A stretch of 64,000 nucleotides of DNA from Bradyrhizobium diazoefficiens USDA 110. Its GTDB lineage: Bacteria > Pseudomonadota > Alphaproteobacteria > Rhizobiales > Xanthobacteraceae. Location of the stretch: the NCBI RefSeq assembly GCF_000011365.1, contig NC_004463.1:6496001-6560000 (forward strand), in the 5' to 3' direction. Of this stretch, positions 17,310 through 27,665 are shown piece after piece. A program made the translations under genes and the position numbers. Under the pieces are notes generated by a model, which was not told the origin of the DNA, did not search any database, and worked only from the letters and a program-made list of their open reading frames with translations. Numbering within the stretch: the first letter of the stretch is position 1; every line of letters begins with the position of its first letter.

Positions 17310-18244
17310 ACCGACAGCGCGAGCTGCAAGCCCTCGTCGAGGGAGACCTGCGGCTCCCAGCCGGTTGCGATCGCCTTGGAGATGTCGAGCTCGAGCGAGC
17401 CGATCAGGCTGTCGTGCGTATCCTGCCGTCCGATCACGCGGAGGAGCGTGCCGAGCAGGTCCGGCGGCATGCCGAACAGCCGCGGGCTCTTGCCGGACGC
17501 TTTCGCCAGGCGCTCGATGAATTCGGGCGTCGAGACCTGCTCCTTGTCCGCCACCAGGAATATCTCGAAATTGCTGGCGGGGTCGGGATGGGCGAGCCGG
17601 CGCAGGATGAACGACGACAGGTTCTGCACGGCCAGGAAGGCGCGGTGATTGTGGATCGCGGCAAAGGGCAGCGGCAGCCCGAGGCTCACCGCGCGCGTCA
17701 GCAGCGCGAAATTGCCCTTGGCGCCCGCGCCATAGACCAGCGGCGGCCTGATCACCGAGATGTTGATGGCGCTGTCGCGCGCCAGCGTCCTCAAGCCCGC
17801 CTCGGCCGCGGCCTTGGACATGCCGTAGAGGCCGCGCGGCGTCAGGATGTCCTTCTCGCTGAACGGTGCGCGGCCCTCATTGCTGCGGCCGTGCACGAGA
17901 ACGGTGCTGACGAAGATGAACTGGCGCACGCCGGCCGTCGCCGCCGAGTGCGCCAGATGCAGCGTGCCGGCGATGTTGACGTTGCGGTAGAGCTGGACCG
18001 CGTGCTCCTCGTGCTTGTGGTGCACGCGCGCGGCGAGATGGACGACCGCGTCGACCCCTTCGAGCGCGGCCTGCCAGTCGGTCTCCGGACCGATCGTTTC
18101 GATCACGACCTCGTCGTCGGCACCGGTCGGTCTGCGCACGGCGCGGCGGACCGACCACCCCTGGCGTGCGAGGGCGGGCACGACATGACCGCCGACGAAG
18201 CCGCTCGCTCCCGTGACCAGCACGACCGGTTTGCGTTCGCTCAT
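17297..18244 (-). CDS. NAD-dependent sugar-nucleotide reductase/epimerase, WreQ/WbpV-like
   Basis: A 315-residue extended SDR protein with GASGFVGGHVV for NAD(P), VHLAARVHH, the STVLVHG serine region and the catalytic pair in GLYGMSKAAAE. In Rhizobium etli WreQ reduces UDP-4-keto-6-deoxy-GlcNAc to UDP-QuiNAc; Pseudomonas WbpV is similar. The gene is last in an operon whose earlier member is the matching 4,6-dehydratase, and it faces the initiating transferase. These neighbours support the call; a generic 4-epimerase is the alternative. It overlaps the preceding glycosyltransferase by four bases (ATGA). Confidence 0.78.
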   Translation of the reverse strand: MSERKPVVLVTGASGFVGGHVVPALARQGWSVRRAVRRPTGADDEVVIETIGPETDWQAALEGVDAVVHLAARVHHKHEEHAVQLYRNVNIAGTLHLAHSAATAGVRQFIFVSTVLVHGRSNEGRAPFSEKDILTPRGLYGMSKAAAEAGLRTLARDSAINISVIRPPLVYGAGAKGNFALLTRAVSLGLPLPFAAIHNHRAFLAVQNLSSFILRRLAHPDPASNFEIFLVADKEQVSTPEFIERLAKASGKSPRLFGMPPDLLGTLLRVIGRQDTHDSLIGSLELDISKAIATGWEPQVSLDEGLQLALSVQDA

Positions 18245-19461
18245 CGCTGCTCCGAAAGGTCCGGGTTGCGCAACAATTCGTCGGCGAGGGCGGCATAGGC
18301 GTTCATCGCGGTGGCGCGGTCGAACTTCGATGCCGCCTTCACCGCGCGCTCCGCCATGGCACCGTCGTCTGAACGCGACGCCGCGCGGATCGCCTCGGCG
18401 AGCTGGTCGGCGCGGCCCGGCGTCACGACCCAGCCGAGCCCGTTCTCCACCACCGTCAACGCGGCCTCGGCCTCCGGCTCGGACACCAGCACCACGGGAC
18501 GGCCGACCGCCAGCAGATTGTAGAACCGGCTCGGCACCGACACCCCCGCAACGTCCTTCCGGTACGGAATGATCCAGAGATTGGCAGCCGCCAGGAACGC
18601 CTCGAGCTCGGCATCCTCGACCCGCGCCACGAAGGAGACATTGGGCAGGTTCGCGGCCGCCTGCAACTGCTTCAGCCGTGCAAAGCCGATGCCCCAGCCG
18701 GAGAGCAGGAAGTGAATATCCGCCTCGCCCTTCAGGAGGCGCGCCGCCTCGAACACGATCTCCGGATCATGGGTGAAGCCGAGATTGCCCGACAGGCCGA
18801 CGACGAAACGCGCGGGAATCGCCTTGCGGAACGGATTGTCCGGCGACAGCGGACGCGGCCCGGGCGCGATCGTCGCCCAGTTCGGGATGAAGCGGATCTT
18901 GTTCCGCCTCATGCCGGCATAGCTCAGCAGCGGCCGCTCCGCATCGCGGCCGATGGTGATGACGGCATTGAGCGCGCGGAACATCAGGTTGTTGGCGAAG
19001 CGCATCGTCCGCGTCACCATCGAACCGGGCTTCAGCAGGCCCGCCATCACCAGCACGTCGGGGAAGAGGTCGTGCATGATCAGCGCCGAGCGGGCGCCCT
19101 TGAGCCTTGCCGCGGCCGCCACCGCATAAGGCAGCATGAACGGTGCGGTGACGGTGAGCACGACGTCCCCTCGCTTCAGCTCCCGGACCAGTGCGAGGAA
19201 CGTACGCGACGCGAACAGCAGCTCGGAGGCGCCGCGCCGCACCAGCGCCGCCTTTCCCGCCATCCGGTTCCTGATCGCGACGACGCGCGGCCTGCCCGGG
19301 CCGGTCTGCGCGGCCGGCAGCGCGCCTGGTGAGCCCGACAGCACCACGACCTCGTGGCCTGCGGCAAGGCGGCAGGCGATCTCGGCCATGATCGCCGCGG
19401 TCGTGCTCGTATCCGGCGGATAATGCTGGCTCGCGACGACGATCTTGCCTTGAGACTGCAT
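18241..19461 (-). CDS. Glycosyltransferase family 4 (WbuB-like)
   Basis: About 406 residues, GT-B fold. The N-terminal half has the WbuB-type opening VASQHYPPDTSTTAAIMAEI, and the C-terminal half has GLSGNLGFTHD, PSRFYNLLAVGRPVV and a sugar-binding glutamate in EPEAEAA. It probably adds an early sugar onto the lipid-linked primer. The frame extends upstream, but the ATG at 19461 lies two bases after the stop codon of the dehydratase gene and starts the domain normally. The tight spacing on both sides places it in the hldD-hldE-ligase-dehydratase operon. Donor and acceptor cannot be told from the sequence. Confidence 0.83.
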   Translation of the reverse strand: MQSQGKIVVASQHYPPDTSTTAAIMAEIACRLAAGHEVVVLSGSPGALPAAQTGPGRPRVVAIRNRMAGKAALVRRGASELLFASRTFLALVRELKRGDVVLTVTAPFMLPYAVAAAARLKGARSALIMHDLFPDVLVMAGLLKPGSMVTRTMRFANNLMFRALNAVITIGRDAERPLLSYAGMRRNKIRFIPNWATIAPGPRPLSPDNPFRKAIPARFVVGLSGNLGFTHDPEIVFEAARLLKGEADIHFLLSGWGIGFARLKQLQAAANLPNVSFVARVEDAELEAFLAAANLWIIPYRKDVAGVSVPSRFYNLLAVGRPVVLVSEPEAEAALTVVENGLGWVVTPGRADQLAEAIRAASRSDDGAMAERAVKAASKFDRATAMNAYAALADELLRNPDLSEQR

Positions 19462-19463
19462 GG

Positions 19464-21374
19464 TCAGGCCGCGGTCGACCCGAATTCCGGAACTGCATCC
19501 TTCAGGATGGTCCTGATGGTGGCGCGATCGTCGCGCGCGATCGCCTGCTCGAGCGCCGCGATCCACTTGCGCAGCGTCTGCATCGGCGGCTCGTTCGGCT
19601 GCGCGGCCATGATGCCGGCGACGCCGATCTCGCGGGTCGGCTCCTCGGAGGCGAACAGGATCTCGTGCAGGCGCTCGCCCGGCCGCATGCCCGTGAACAC
19701 GATCTCGATGTCGTAGCCGGGTTGAAGGCCGGAGAGACGGATCATGCGCTCGGCGAGATCGACGATCTTCACCGGCTGGCCCATGTTGAGCACGTAGACC
19801 GAGACATCCGACCGCTGCGTTCCGAGCGCATGCGTCGCCGCCGTGATGACGAGATCGCAGGCCTCGCGGATGGTCATGAAGTAGCGGACCATGTCGGGAT
19901 GCGTCACCGTCACGGGGCCGCCGGCCTCGATCTGGGCCTTGAACTTCGGCACCACCGAACCGTTCGACGCCAGCACATTGCCGAACCGGACCGAGATCAG
20001 CCGCATCGGCCTGGCGCCGCCGCTGCCTGCGGAGAGATCATGGTCGAGCGCCTGGCAGTACATCTCGGCGAAGCGCTTGGTCAGGCCGAGCATCGACACC
20101 GGCTCGATCGCCTTGTCGGTCGAAATCATCACCATGGCTTCGGCGCCGGCGCTCTGGGCGGCGTCGGCAACGTTGATCGAGCCGAAGATGTTGGTCTTGA
20201 CGCCCTCGCTCCAGTCGCGCTCCAGGATCGGCACGTGCTTGAGCGCGGCGGCATGGAACACGATGTCCGGCTTGAACTCGGCCATCAGGCGCATGATGCG
20301 CTCGCGGTCGCGGATGTCGGCGATGCGCCCTTCGACCGCAGCGGCCGAGCCCTGCGCGGCCAGCGCCTCCGTCACCGCGTAGAGCGCCGGCTCGGAATTT
20401 TCCACGATCAGCAGGCGCGCGGCGCCGAAGGCGACGACGCGCTCGCAGATCTCCGAACCGATCGAGCCGCCGCCGCCGGTGACGATCACCGCCTTGCCCC
20501 TGATCAGGGCCTCGAGCCGCTCATAGTCGATTGTCTCGCTCGGCCGCAGCAGCAGGTCCTCGACCGCGACGGCGGTGAGGCGCGGCGTATCGCCGCTCTC
20601 CAGCGAGGGCATGCGGTTGACGATCACGCCCAACTTGCGCGCCCGCATCAGGATCGATTCCGGGTGCGCCTCCGGCTCGAATGCCGACGGCGTCATGATG
20701 AGGCGCGCGATCGGCTTGTTGCGCTTGGCAAAGTCGCCGATGACGTCCTCGATATCGTCGATGCCGCCCAGCACGGGAACGTTGCGGATGAGCTGGCCGC
20801 GATCCGAGTTCGACGGCGACAGCACGCCGATCGGCCAGATTCGCTTGATCGCTCCGCTCTCGATGCCGCGGAGCAGCACCTCGGCATCCGCGGCGCGGCC
20901 GATCAGCAGCGTCGGCGCGGCATCCTCGGTCCTCGCATGGCGCCGCACCCGCGTATAGCGGAAGTAGCGGTAGGTCATGCGGAGCGCGCTGAGGAAGGAG
21001 ATCTCGAGGAACCAGTAGAGGACGATCGTCACCTTGCCGAGGAAGAAAGCGCCGCGGACATTGGGGGCGACGAAGATGTAGTCGAGTACCAGGAGGGCAA
21101 CCGTCAGCACGCTCGCGACGCGGATGATGTTCAGCGCGTCGGGCAGCGAGATGAAGCGCCATTTCGTCGTGGTCAGGTTGAAGACGAAGAAGACGACCAC
21201 GCTGAAGGCGAGGAAATAGGGCAGGATCTGGAACAGCAGCGGCAGGCGGTCGTAGAAGCCGTCGCCGCCCTCGAAGCGCAGATAAAAGGCTGCGAACAGC
21301 GCCGCGGTGGTCGCCAGCAGGTCGTGGAGCGCGATCAGGAAATTGCGCAAGGTGAGATGCGAAAGACGCGTCAT
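19464..21374 (-). CDS. Membrane-anchored nucleotide-sugar 4,6-dehydratase (WbpM/CapD/WreV-like)
   Basis: A 636-residue protein with four N-terminal membrane segments (about residues 10-120), a first Rossmann-like domain (LLIGRAADAEV) and a catalytic SDR domain with VTGGGGSIGSEICERV, FHAAALKHVP and ISTDKAIEPVSMLGLTKR. It has the WbpM layout: removal of water from UDP-GlcNAc to give the 4-keto-6-deoxy sugar, the substrate of the reductase at 17297-18244. The ATG at 21374 removes an 18-residue unconserved lead. It lies 84 bases after the O-antigen ligase gene. Confidence 0.88.
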   Translation of the reverse strand: MTRLSHLTLRNFLIALHDLLATTAALFAAFYLRFEGGDGFYDRLPLLFQILPYFLAFSVVVFFVFNLTTTKWRFISLPDALNIIRVASVLTVALLVLDYIFVAPNVRGAFFLGKVTIVLYWFLEISFLSALRMTYRYFRYTRVRRHARTEDAAPTLLIGRAADAEVLLRGIESGAIKRIWPIGVLSPSNSDRGQLIRNVPVLGGIDDIEDVIGDFAKRNKPIARLIMTPSAFEPEAHPESILMRARKLGVIVNRMPSLESGDTPRLTAVAVEDLLLRPSETIDYERLEALIRGKAVIVTGGGGSIGSEICERVVAFGAARLLIVENSEPALYAVTEALAAQGSAAAVEGRIADIRDRERIMRLMAEFKPDIVFHAAALKHVPILERDWSEGVKTNIFGSINVADAAQSAGAEAMVMISTDKAIEPVSMLGLTKRFAEMYCQALDHDLSAGSGGARPMRLISVRFGNVLASNGSVVPKFKAQIEAGGPVTVTHPDMVRYFMTIREACDLVITAATHALGTQRSDVSVYVLNMGQPVKIVDLAERMIRLSGLQPGYDIEIVFTGMRPGERLHEILFASEEPTREIGVAGIMAAQPNEPPMQTLRKWIAALEQAIARDDRATIRTILKDAVPEFGSTAA

Positions 21375-21458
21375 CCGACGACCGATGAATATCCCGTTAG
21401 TTGCAACCTGACCGCGCTGATAACCCATCTCGACCGGACTTGCCAGCCGCGCGGCCGC

Positions 21459-22745
21459 TCAGGAACCGGCTTCCCCCACCTTCGCCCCGGCCTGTTGTGC
21501 CTGGAGCACGATGCCGCCGGCGACACCGACGCCGATGACGTACATCCAGCCCTCGTGGAAGTCGAACAGATGGGAGTTGAACAGCGAGGTGAAGACGTTC
21601 TGGACCACGACCAGAAGGCCGACCCAATTGGCCAGCCCGTCGCCGCGAAACAAGCGCAGATGCAGGATCCAGATCGCGTAGAGAACGACGATTCCGATGA
21701 TGCCCCATTGCACGGCGACATTCAGCGTCTGGTTATGCGGGTTGCCGATCACCTCGGCGGAGGCCTGGTTTTGAGCACCGTGTGTCGCCACGCGCTCGAA
21801 CAATCCGCGCGTCGAGCCCGTACCGTGCCCCATGACCGGCGCCTCCGCGAAAAAGCCCAGGGACTTGCGCCAGAATTCGAGCCGCAGGCCCATCGAGGTC
21901 GGCTCGCCCTTTTCCACATAGCGCGTGTAGTCGCTGGCAAAGGTGTCGGCGGTCTTGCGCAATTGCGGCGAGGCCTGCCAGGCAATAGCGGCGCCGGCGA
22001 TCAGAGCGGCCGCGATGATTGCGATGCTGCGCCACCTCAAATGAAGCAGCGCGAATACGCCGACCATGATCGGAACGGTGACGAGTGCGGTGCGCGACAC
22101 CACCACGAAGGCCATGTTGACGAAGAAGCTTAGCGCCAGCGCCGCGAGCAGCCCGGCGAACCAGTAGCGCTTCTGGCGCAGCAGCATCACGATCGGATAG
22201 GCAAGCGCCACCGCGCAAAGCGTGAATTCCTGGCTCTGGTCGATGTAGTTCTTGACGAAGATGCCGCGTTCAACGCGGTCGCTCTTCAGCGCGAGGTCCG
22301 GGTAGAAGGCGACGATCCACGACATCACCGACAACAGCGCGCAGGACACCAGGAAGGCGATGAACACCCAGTTTCCGCGCCGCGAGCGCTCGAAATGATA
22401 GAGCAGGACCGGAAGCACGAGCAGCTTGACGGTCGGATTGACGGCATAGAAACGCGCGCCCCAGGTGGCGTCTGACCACAGCGTTCCCACCAGCGCGAGC
22501 AGGACCAGCGCGATCGGCGCAACGCAGATCGGACGCTTGAGCGACTGCACGAACGCGCGGACGTCGAGGAACGGCACCATGCACAGCAGCATCAGGGCGT
22601 TGAAGATGCCCGCAAGCGACGTCGACCAGGGCAGCGAGGCCGCGGTGAGGATGGCGAACAGATCGACGGTCTCGCTCCAGGCCGCCGGGCTGCGCAGGCG
22701 CCGCCACAGCATCTGGCTCGCCGTCTCGCGGGCAAGTGCCGTCAC
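21459..22745 (-). CDS. O-antigen ligase family protein (WaaL-like)
   Basis: A 428-residue inner-membrane protein with about eleven hydrophobic segments and a large periplasmic loop. The loop holds [18 protein letters not shown] and [14 protein letters not shown], matching the Wzy_C/WaaL family, where a conserved histidine and arginines are needed for transfer. It would move completed O-chain from undecaprenyl diphosphate to lipid A-core. O-antigen polymerases (Wzy) share the same fold, so that role is the main alternative. It overlaps hldE by four bases, which favours a core-related ligase role. Confidence 0.82.
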   Translation of the reverse strand: MTALARETASQMLWRRLRSPAAWSETVDLFAILTAASLPWSTSLAGIFNALMLLCMVPFLDVRAFVQSLKRPICVAPIALVLLALVGTLWSDATWGARFYAVNPTVKLLVLPVLLYHFERSRRGNWVFIAFLVSCALLSVMSWIVAFYPDLALKSDRVERGIFVKNYIDQSQEFTLCAVALAYPIVMLLRQKRYWFAGLLAALALSFFVNMAFVVVSRTALVTVPIMVGVFALLHLRWRSIAIIAAALIAGAAIAWQASPQLRKTADTFASDYTRYVEKGEPTSMGLRLEFWRKSLGFFAEAPVMGHGTGSTRGLFERVATHGAQNQASAEVIGNPHNQTLNVAVQWGIIGIVVLYAIWILHLRLFRGDGLANWVGLLVVVQNVFTSLFNSHLFDFHEGWMYVIGVGVAGGIVLQAQQAGAKVGEAGS

Positions 22746-24226
22746 TTGGCCCCTCCCCGCGCGCGATGCACCAGCGCCGTGGTGCTGAAACCCTGGAGGA
22801 TGTCGACCAGCACGACCACCCCGCCGGCGGCCTCGACGACCTCATGGCCGACCACCTGCTCGCGGGTGTAGTCGCCGCCCTTCACCAGTGCAGCGGGCTT
22901 GATCCGGGTGATCAGGTCGATCGGCGTGTCCTCCTCGAAGATGACGACGAGATCGACCGCTTCGAGCGCGGCCAGCACCTCGGCACGGGCGCGCTCGTCC
23001 TGGACCGGACGGTCGGCGCCCTTCAGCCGCCGCACCGAGGCGTCGCTGTTGAGGCCAACGACCAGGCGGTCGCAGGCGCCGCGCGCCGCGGTCAGCACCT
23101 TGACGTGGCCGGGATGCAGGATGTCGAAGCAGCCATTGGTGAAACCGACCCGCAAGCCCTGCGTGCGCCATTCCGCGAGCTGCGCGTCGAGCGCCGCCGG
23201 CTCGAGCACGATCTTCTCCTCGGCCGCGAGATAGGCGTGCGGCAGGATCTTTCGCCGCAGCTCGGCCGTGCTCACAATGGCGGTGCCCAGCTTGCTGACG
23301 GCGACGGAAGCGGCGGCATTGGCCACGCGCAGCGCCGTGTCCCAGTCCGCGCCCGCCGCGAGCGAGACCGCGAGCGCGGCGGCGACGGTGTCACCGGCGC
23401 CGGAGACGTCGCGCACCTTCACCGGGACGGCCGGAACGTGAACGGCCGCGCCGTTGCGCGGCACCAGCGTCATGCCGTGCTCGCCTTGCGTGACCAGGAT
23501 CGCCTCGCAATCGGCGAGCCGCATCACGTCCTCGCTGGCATCGACGATGCTCTGCGGCGTGTCGGCGCGGCTGCGGGTGGCTTCGGCAAATTCCTTGCGA
23601 TTGGGCGTGAGCAGCGTCGCGCCGCGATAGATCGCCCAGTTCAGGCTCTTGGGATCGACGATCACCGGCTTGCCGAGCTTTCGTGCGGCGTCGATGGTGT
23701 GGCGGATCACCCGCGCCGTCAGCACGCCCTTGGCGTAGTCGGACAGCAGCACGATGTCGGCGCGCGCGATCTGCGGCAGGATCGCCTCGATCAGCTTCGC
23801 CTCGACCTCGTCGGAAGCAGGCTGCGCCTGCTCCCAATCCGCGCGCAGCATGTGGGTGGAGAAATGCTCGGAGACGAAGCGGACCTTTCGCGTGGTCGGC
23901 CGCGACGGATCGCACACCAGCACGCTTTCGATGGCAGCCTGGTCGGCAAGCGCGGCCGCGAGCCGCTTGCCCGCATCGTCCTCGCCGACGAGACCGACGA
24001 AGATGCAGCGCGCACCGAGCGAGGCGACATTGCGCGCGACGTTGCCGGCGCCGCCGATATGGATCTCGCTGCGCTGGGCAACGATGACCGGCGTCGGCGC
24101 TTCCGGCGAAATCCGCGACACCTCGCCATAGACGAACTCGTCCAGCATGATGTCGCCGATGCAGAGCACCGTGCGGCCTGAGATCGTTTGCGCGAGGGCG
24201 TCGAAATCGAGAATGGGCGTCGGCAT
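22742..24226 (-). CDS. hldE: Bifunctional heptose-7-phosphate kinase / heptose-1-phosphate adenylyltransferase
   Basis: A 494-residue two-domain enzyme. The PfkB/ribokinase-type kinase half (about 1-330) has [18 protein letters not shown] and the catalytic [12 protein letters not shown]. The nucleotidyltransferase half (about 350-494) has [19 protein letters not shown]. It phosphorylates heptose 7-phosphate and later adenylylates heptose 1-phosphate to make ADP-heptose for the LPS inner core. It follows hldD after 12 bases and overlaps the ligase gene, so the three are one transcript. Length and domain order are normal. Confidence 0.96.
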   Translation of the reverse strand: MPTPILDFDALAQTISGRTVLCIGDIMLDEFVYGEVSRISPEAPTPVIVAQRSEIHIGGAGNVARNVASLGARCIFVGLVGEDDAGKRLAAALADQAAIESVLVCDPSRPTTRKVRFVSEHFSTHMLRADWEQAQPASDEVEAKLIEAILPQIARADIVLLSDYAKGVLTARVIRHTIDAARKLGKPVIVDPKSLNWAIYRGATLLTPNRKEFAEATRSRADTPQSIVDASEDVMRLADCEAILVTQGEHGMTLVPRNGAAVHVPAVPVKVRDVSGAGDTVAAALAVSLAAGADWDTALRVANAAASVAVSKLGTAIVSTAELRRKILPHAYLAAEEKIVLEPAALDAQLAEWRTQGLRVGFTNGCFDILHPGHVKVLTAARGACDRLVVGLNSDASVRRLKGADRPVQDERARAEVLAALEAVDLVVIFEEDTPIDLITRIKPAALVKGGDYTREQVVGHEVVEAAGGVVVLVDILQGFSTTALVHRARGGAK

Positions 24227-24238
24227 GATCCTGGAGCC

Positions 24239-25219
24239 TCAGCGGAAGCGGTCGGGCCGGTCGAGATAATCCCCGACATAGGCCTTCACCGCATCCTCGA
24301 GCGTCGTGAAGCCGCCGTTATAGCCGGCGCGGCAGAGGCGATCGACCTCGCTCTGGGTGAAGTATTGATAGCTGTTGCGGATCTGTTCGGGCATGTCGAT
24401 ATATTCGATGTTGGGCCTCGCCCCGAGCGCCGCATAGGCAGCCAGCATCAGATCCTTGAAGCTGCGCGCCTTGCCGGTGCCGACGTTGAACAGCCCGGAC
24501 ACCGAGGGCGTTGCCAGCAGCCACATGATGACGCGCACGACGTCGTCGACATAGATGAAATCGCGACGCTGGTCGCCGTCGGCAATGCCTTCGCGATGCG
24601 ACTTGAACAATTGCACGACGCGGCCCGCCTTGACGTCGTCGAAGCGCCGCGCCAGCACGCTCATCATCGAGCCCTTGTGGTACTCGTTGGGGCCGAACAC
24701 GTTGAAGAATTTCAGGCCGGCCCATTGCGGCGGGAGCTTCTCGCCGCGCGCGACCCGTTCGGCCACGGCGAGATCGAACATATGCTTGCTCCAGCCGTAG
24801 AGGTTCATCGGCCGGAGTTTCTTCAACGCGGGCAGCGACGCATCGTCGTCAAAGCCTGCCTCGCCGTCGCCATAGGTGGCGGCCGAGGAGGCGTAGATCA
24901 GCGGCACCGCATTCGCCGTGCACCAGTCGAGCAGGCGCATGGAGAGGCGGAAATTGGTTTCGAACACGAGGTCGCCGTCGGTCGCGGTGGTCGCGGAAAT
25001 CGCCCCGAGATGGATCACGGCGTCGAGCCTGCGGCCGTTCAGCCAGTCGGGCAGCTCGGCCGGGGGGGCGATATCCACAAGCTGGCGCTTGGCGAGATTG
25101 CGCCACTTGCCGTCGGTGCCGAGGAAATCACAGACGGCGACGTCGCTGCGGCCGGCGTCGTTCAACGCAGCCACGACATTCGACCCGATAAAACCGGCTC
25201 CGCCGGTCACCAGCAACAT
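24239..25219 (-). CDS. hldD: ADP-L-glycero-D-manno-heptose 6-epimerase
   Basis: A 326-residue extended SDR enzyme. It has TGGAGFIGSNVVAALN, the catalytic MNLYGWSKHMFD with tyrosine and lysine, and the HldD hallmark FFNVFGPNEYHKG. It inverts C6 of ADP-heptose, the last step before transfer by heptosyltransferases. It is first of a six-gene operon (hldD, hldE, ligase, 4,6-dehydratase, GT4, reductase). The 159-base gap to the divergent heptosyltransferase gene should hold both promoters. Confidence 0.96.
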   Translation of the reverse strand: MLLVTGGAGFIGSNVVAALNDAGRSDVAVCDFLGTDGKWRNLAKRQLVDIAPPAELPDWLNGRRLDAVIHLGAISATTATDGDLVFETNFRLSMRLLDWCTANAVPLIYASSAATYGDGEAGFDDDASLPALKKLRPMNLYGWSKHMFDLAVAERVARGEKLPPQWAGLKFFNVFGPNEYHKGSMMSVLARRFDDVKAGRVVQLFKSHREGIADGDQRRDFIYVDDVVRVIMWLLATPSVSGLFNVGTGKARSFKDLMLAAYAALGARPNIEYIDMPEQIRNSYQYFTQSEVDRLCRAGYNGGFTTLEDAVKAYVGDYLDRPDRFR

Positions 25220-25378
25220 TCCAACTACCCTGCCCGATGTTTGCGGCCCGATCCCTGCCGTAGCGCATCATTTGCCAAAGTGTAAGCATTTTGGGACCAG
25301 CGCTCTCCCGGCTTTACCTGCCGGCCCGGAGCGGCTAACCGAACCGCCACATCAGCTCGCCTTCGGTCCTATTAACGA

Positions 25379-26449
25379 ATGAACAGAGATTCGCAACTTA
25401 GTGGAAGCGCAGATCGGAGCGACACCCGCCCGATCCTGATCATTCCCTACATGTGGATCGGCGATTTCGTGCGGAATCACACCGTTGTTCGGGTGTTGAA
25501 GGAACGCTGGCCGAACCGGCCGGTCGATCTGCTGACCACGTCGCTGTGCGCCCCGCTAGTCGACTACATGCCCGGCGTGCGCGCTGGCGTCCTCTGGGAC
25601 CTGCCGCGCAGCCGGCTCGCCGTAGGCCGCCAGTTCGGCCTGGCAAAGCTCCTGCGCGAGCGGAACTACGGCACGGCCCTGGTGCTGCCCCGAACCTGGA
25701 AAGCGGCCATCGCGCCCGCGCTGGCCGGCATCCCCGAGCGGGTCGGTTTCGTCGGTGAGTTCCGGTTCGGCCTCCTCAACCGCTGGCGCTGGGGCGAAAA
25801 AAAACTGCCCCGCTTCATCGACAAGAACGCCGCCCTGGCCCAGCCCGACGGCGCGCCCCTGCCCCCGGAATGGCCGGTGCCGCAATTGCGGGTCCCGGCC
25901 GAGGACATCGTCCGTTGGCGGCAGGCCAATGGTCTCAGCGCCGGGGCAGCCGTGGCGCTTGCCCCCGGCTCGGTCGGCGTCTCAAAGCGCTGGACCTACT
26001 ATCCGGAGGCCGCCCGCTTGCTGGTCGAGCGCGGCCTGGAGGTCTGGGTGGTCGGCGGCCCCGCGGAAAAGGGCCTCGCCCAGGAGATCGTCGCGGCCGG
26101 CGGCCCCGGGGTCCGCGACCTCACCGGCACCGATCTGCGCAACGGCGTGCTGGCCATGGCCGCGGCCGGCGTCGCGATCTCCAACGATTCCGGCCTGATG
26201 CACATCGCGGCCGCGCTCGGCACGCCCACCATGGGCATCTTCGGCCCGACCAGCCCCTACCTCTGGGCCCCCCTCAACGGCCTTGCCGCGACCGTGGTCC
26301 AGGACAAGAGCGTGCTGTCCTGCCAGCCCTGCCAGAGCACCATCTGCAAGATGAACGACCATCGCTGCATGCGCGATATCGCGGCGTCGGAGGTGGTGGC
26401 GATCGCGCAAAGGGTGCTGAGTGAGGCGGGCGCGCGCGTTACGACTTGA
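25379..26449 (+). CDS. waaF: Lipopolysaccharide heptosyltransferase II (GT9)
   Basis: A 356-residue GT-B enzyme of family 9. The pattern IPYMWIGDFV with a two-domain layout, LAPGSVGVSKRW, and the diagnostic ISNDSGLMHIAAALGTP followed by GIFGPTSPYLWAP identify an ADP-heptose:LPS heptosyltransferase. It builds the inner core on the cytoplasmic face of the membrane. A CQPC...C cysteine cluster near the C-terminus (CQPCQSTICKMNDHRC) is common in this family. It is transcribed divergently from hldD. Confidence 0.9.
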   Translation: MNRDSQLSGSADRSDTRPILIIPYMWIGDFVRNHTVVRVLKERWPNRPVDLLTTSLCAPLVDYMPGVRAGVLWDLPRSRLAVGRQFGLAKLLRERNYGTALVLPRTWKAAIAPALAGIPERVGFVGEFRFGLLNRWRWGEKKLPRFIDKNAALAQPDGAPLPPEWPVPQLRVPAEDIVRWRQANGLSAGAAVALAPGSVGVSKRWTYYPEAARLLVERGLEVWVVGGPAEKGLAQEIVAAGGPGVRDLTGTDLRNGVLAMAAAGVAISNDSGLMHIAAALGTPTMGIFGPTSPYLWAPLNGLAATVVQDKSVLSCQPCQSTICKMNDHRCMRDIAASEVVAIAQRVLSEAGARVTT

Positions 26450-26627
26450 GGCCATTGGGGCTGCGCCGATGACGACATCCTGCCAGCGTCTTGCCCGACG
26501 AGTCAAATCGGCTTCGTAAAATCCGCAGCGCGGCGACCCCGCCGCCAAGCCATTGATTCTGCTGGCACCGACTACTGTGCATGGGGTTGTTTTCGCGGTT
26601 TTTGTTTGGGGACGCGACAGCGGCGAC

Positions 26628-27665
26628 TCAGAGCAGCGGCCGATAGACCTCGCCGATCCGCGCCGCTTCGGCATCGAGACTGAACTTTGCGAGCACCCGC
26701 GCCCGTCCGCGCTCGCCCATCGCAGTGGCCGCCGTGACGTCCTGCATCAGCGGCTCGAGCGCCGCTGCGAGCGCATCGGCATCTCCCGTCGGGATCAGCA
26801 CGCCCGTCACGCCATCCTCCACCACGAGCTCGGCCGCACCGGCGCGCGCGGCGACCAGCGCGCTGCCGGCCGCCATCGCCTCGATCAGCGTGAGGCCAAA
26901 GCCCTCGTTGCGCGAGGTGAAGGCGTAGATCGTCAGCCGCTGATACCAGCGCTGCACCGCTTCGATCGGCAGCTCGCCGGTGATGACGATGCGCGACTGA
27001 AGGTTGGCTGCCTCGATGCGCTTCCTCAGTTCGTTCGCGAAGGGCGTCTGCTCGGGCGTGACCTGACCGACGATGACGGCGGTGAAATCCGGATAGCGCG
27101 GCAGCAGCCGGCACATCGCATCGACGAACACGTCCGTGCCCTTCTGCGCGCGCACCCGGCCGAAGCAGCCGATCGCGTAGCGGCCCGGCAGCGCGGCTTC
27201 CGCGAAGGCAGCAGTGCGATCGGTCGGCGGCGCATAGACGTCGGTGTCGACGCCATGCGGGATCACGGTGGCCTTCACCTTCAGGAACGAGGCCGAGATG
27301 TCCGACGTCGCGATGATCGCGTCCATCCGCCGGATCAGCCATCGCGTGATCCAGCTGTGGTGCCGCTGCGCCGCCGAGGTGAAGACGAGTTTCAACGGCC
27401 AGCCGAGCGCGCGCAGCACGACGCCGGCGATCATCTCGTTGTTGCGGCGCGCATGCCAGATCAGCGGCGTCTTGCGGCGCCATAGCTTGAGGAAATCGGC
27501 ACCGCTCAGGCGCGCGATCCCCTCCGGCGCGTCGGAGCCGAACCACGCCGCGCGATACAGTCTTGCCAGCCGCGGCGCCACCATCCGGTTGGTCGCGGTG
27601 ACCCCGGAATAGCGCCTGTGCAGATTTGGCACGATCACTTGCAGATCGTCCGGGGGATTCGCCAC
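26628..27665 (-). CDS. Glycosyltransferase family 4, LpcC-like LPS core mannosyltransferase
   Basis: A 345-residue GT4 enzyme starting at GTG. N-terminal motifs NLHRRYSGVTATNR and LIWHARRNNEM and the C-terminal FTSRNEGFGLTLIEAMAAG resemble the rhizobial core mannosyltransferase LpcC. It would use GDP-mannose from ManC. Hints of family are strong; the exact donor is inference from gene context. It converges with waaF across a 178-base gap in which I see no clear terminator. Confidence 0.75.
   Translation of the reverse strand: MANPPDDLQVIVPNLHRRYSGVTATNRMVAPRLARLYRAAWFGSDAPEGIARLSGADFLKLWRRKTPLIWHARRNNEMIAGVVLRALGWPLKLVFTSAAQRHHSWITRWLIRRMDAIIATSDISASFLKVKATVIPHGVDTDVYAPPTDRTAAFAEAALPGRYAIGCFGRVRAQKGTDVFVDAMCRLLPRYPDFTAVIVGQVTPEQTPFANELRKRIEAANLQSRIVITGELPIEAVQRWYQRLTIYAFTSRNEGFGLTLIEAMAAGSALVAARAGAAELVVEDGVTGVLIPTGDADALAAALEPLMQDVTAATAMGERGRARVLAKFSLDAEAARIGEVYRPLL

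Noticed and set aside
16115..18298. 727-codon plus-strand frame across three genes
   Set aside because: It crosses the ends of genes on both strands and is dominated by arginine, alanine and proline. The true products are recognisable in other frames.
19665..22133. 822-codon plus-strand frame
   Set aside because: It is antisense to the 4,6-dehydratase and the ligase and shows no protein-like composition.
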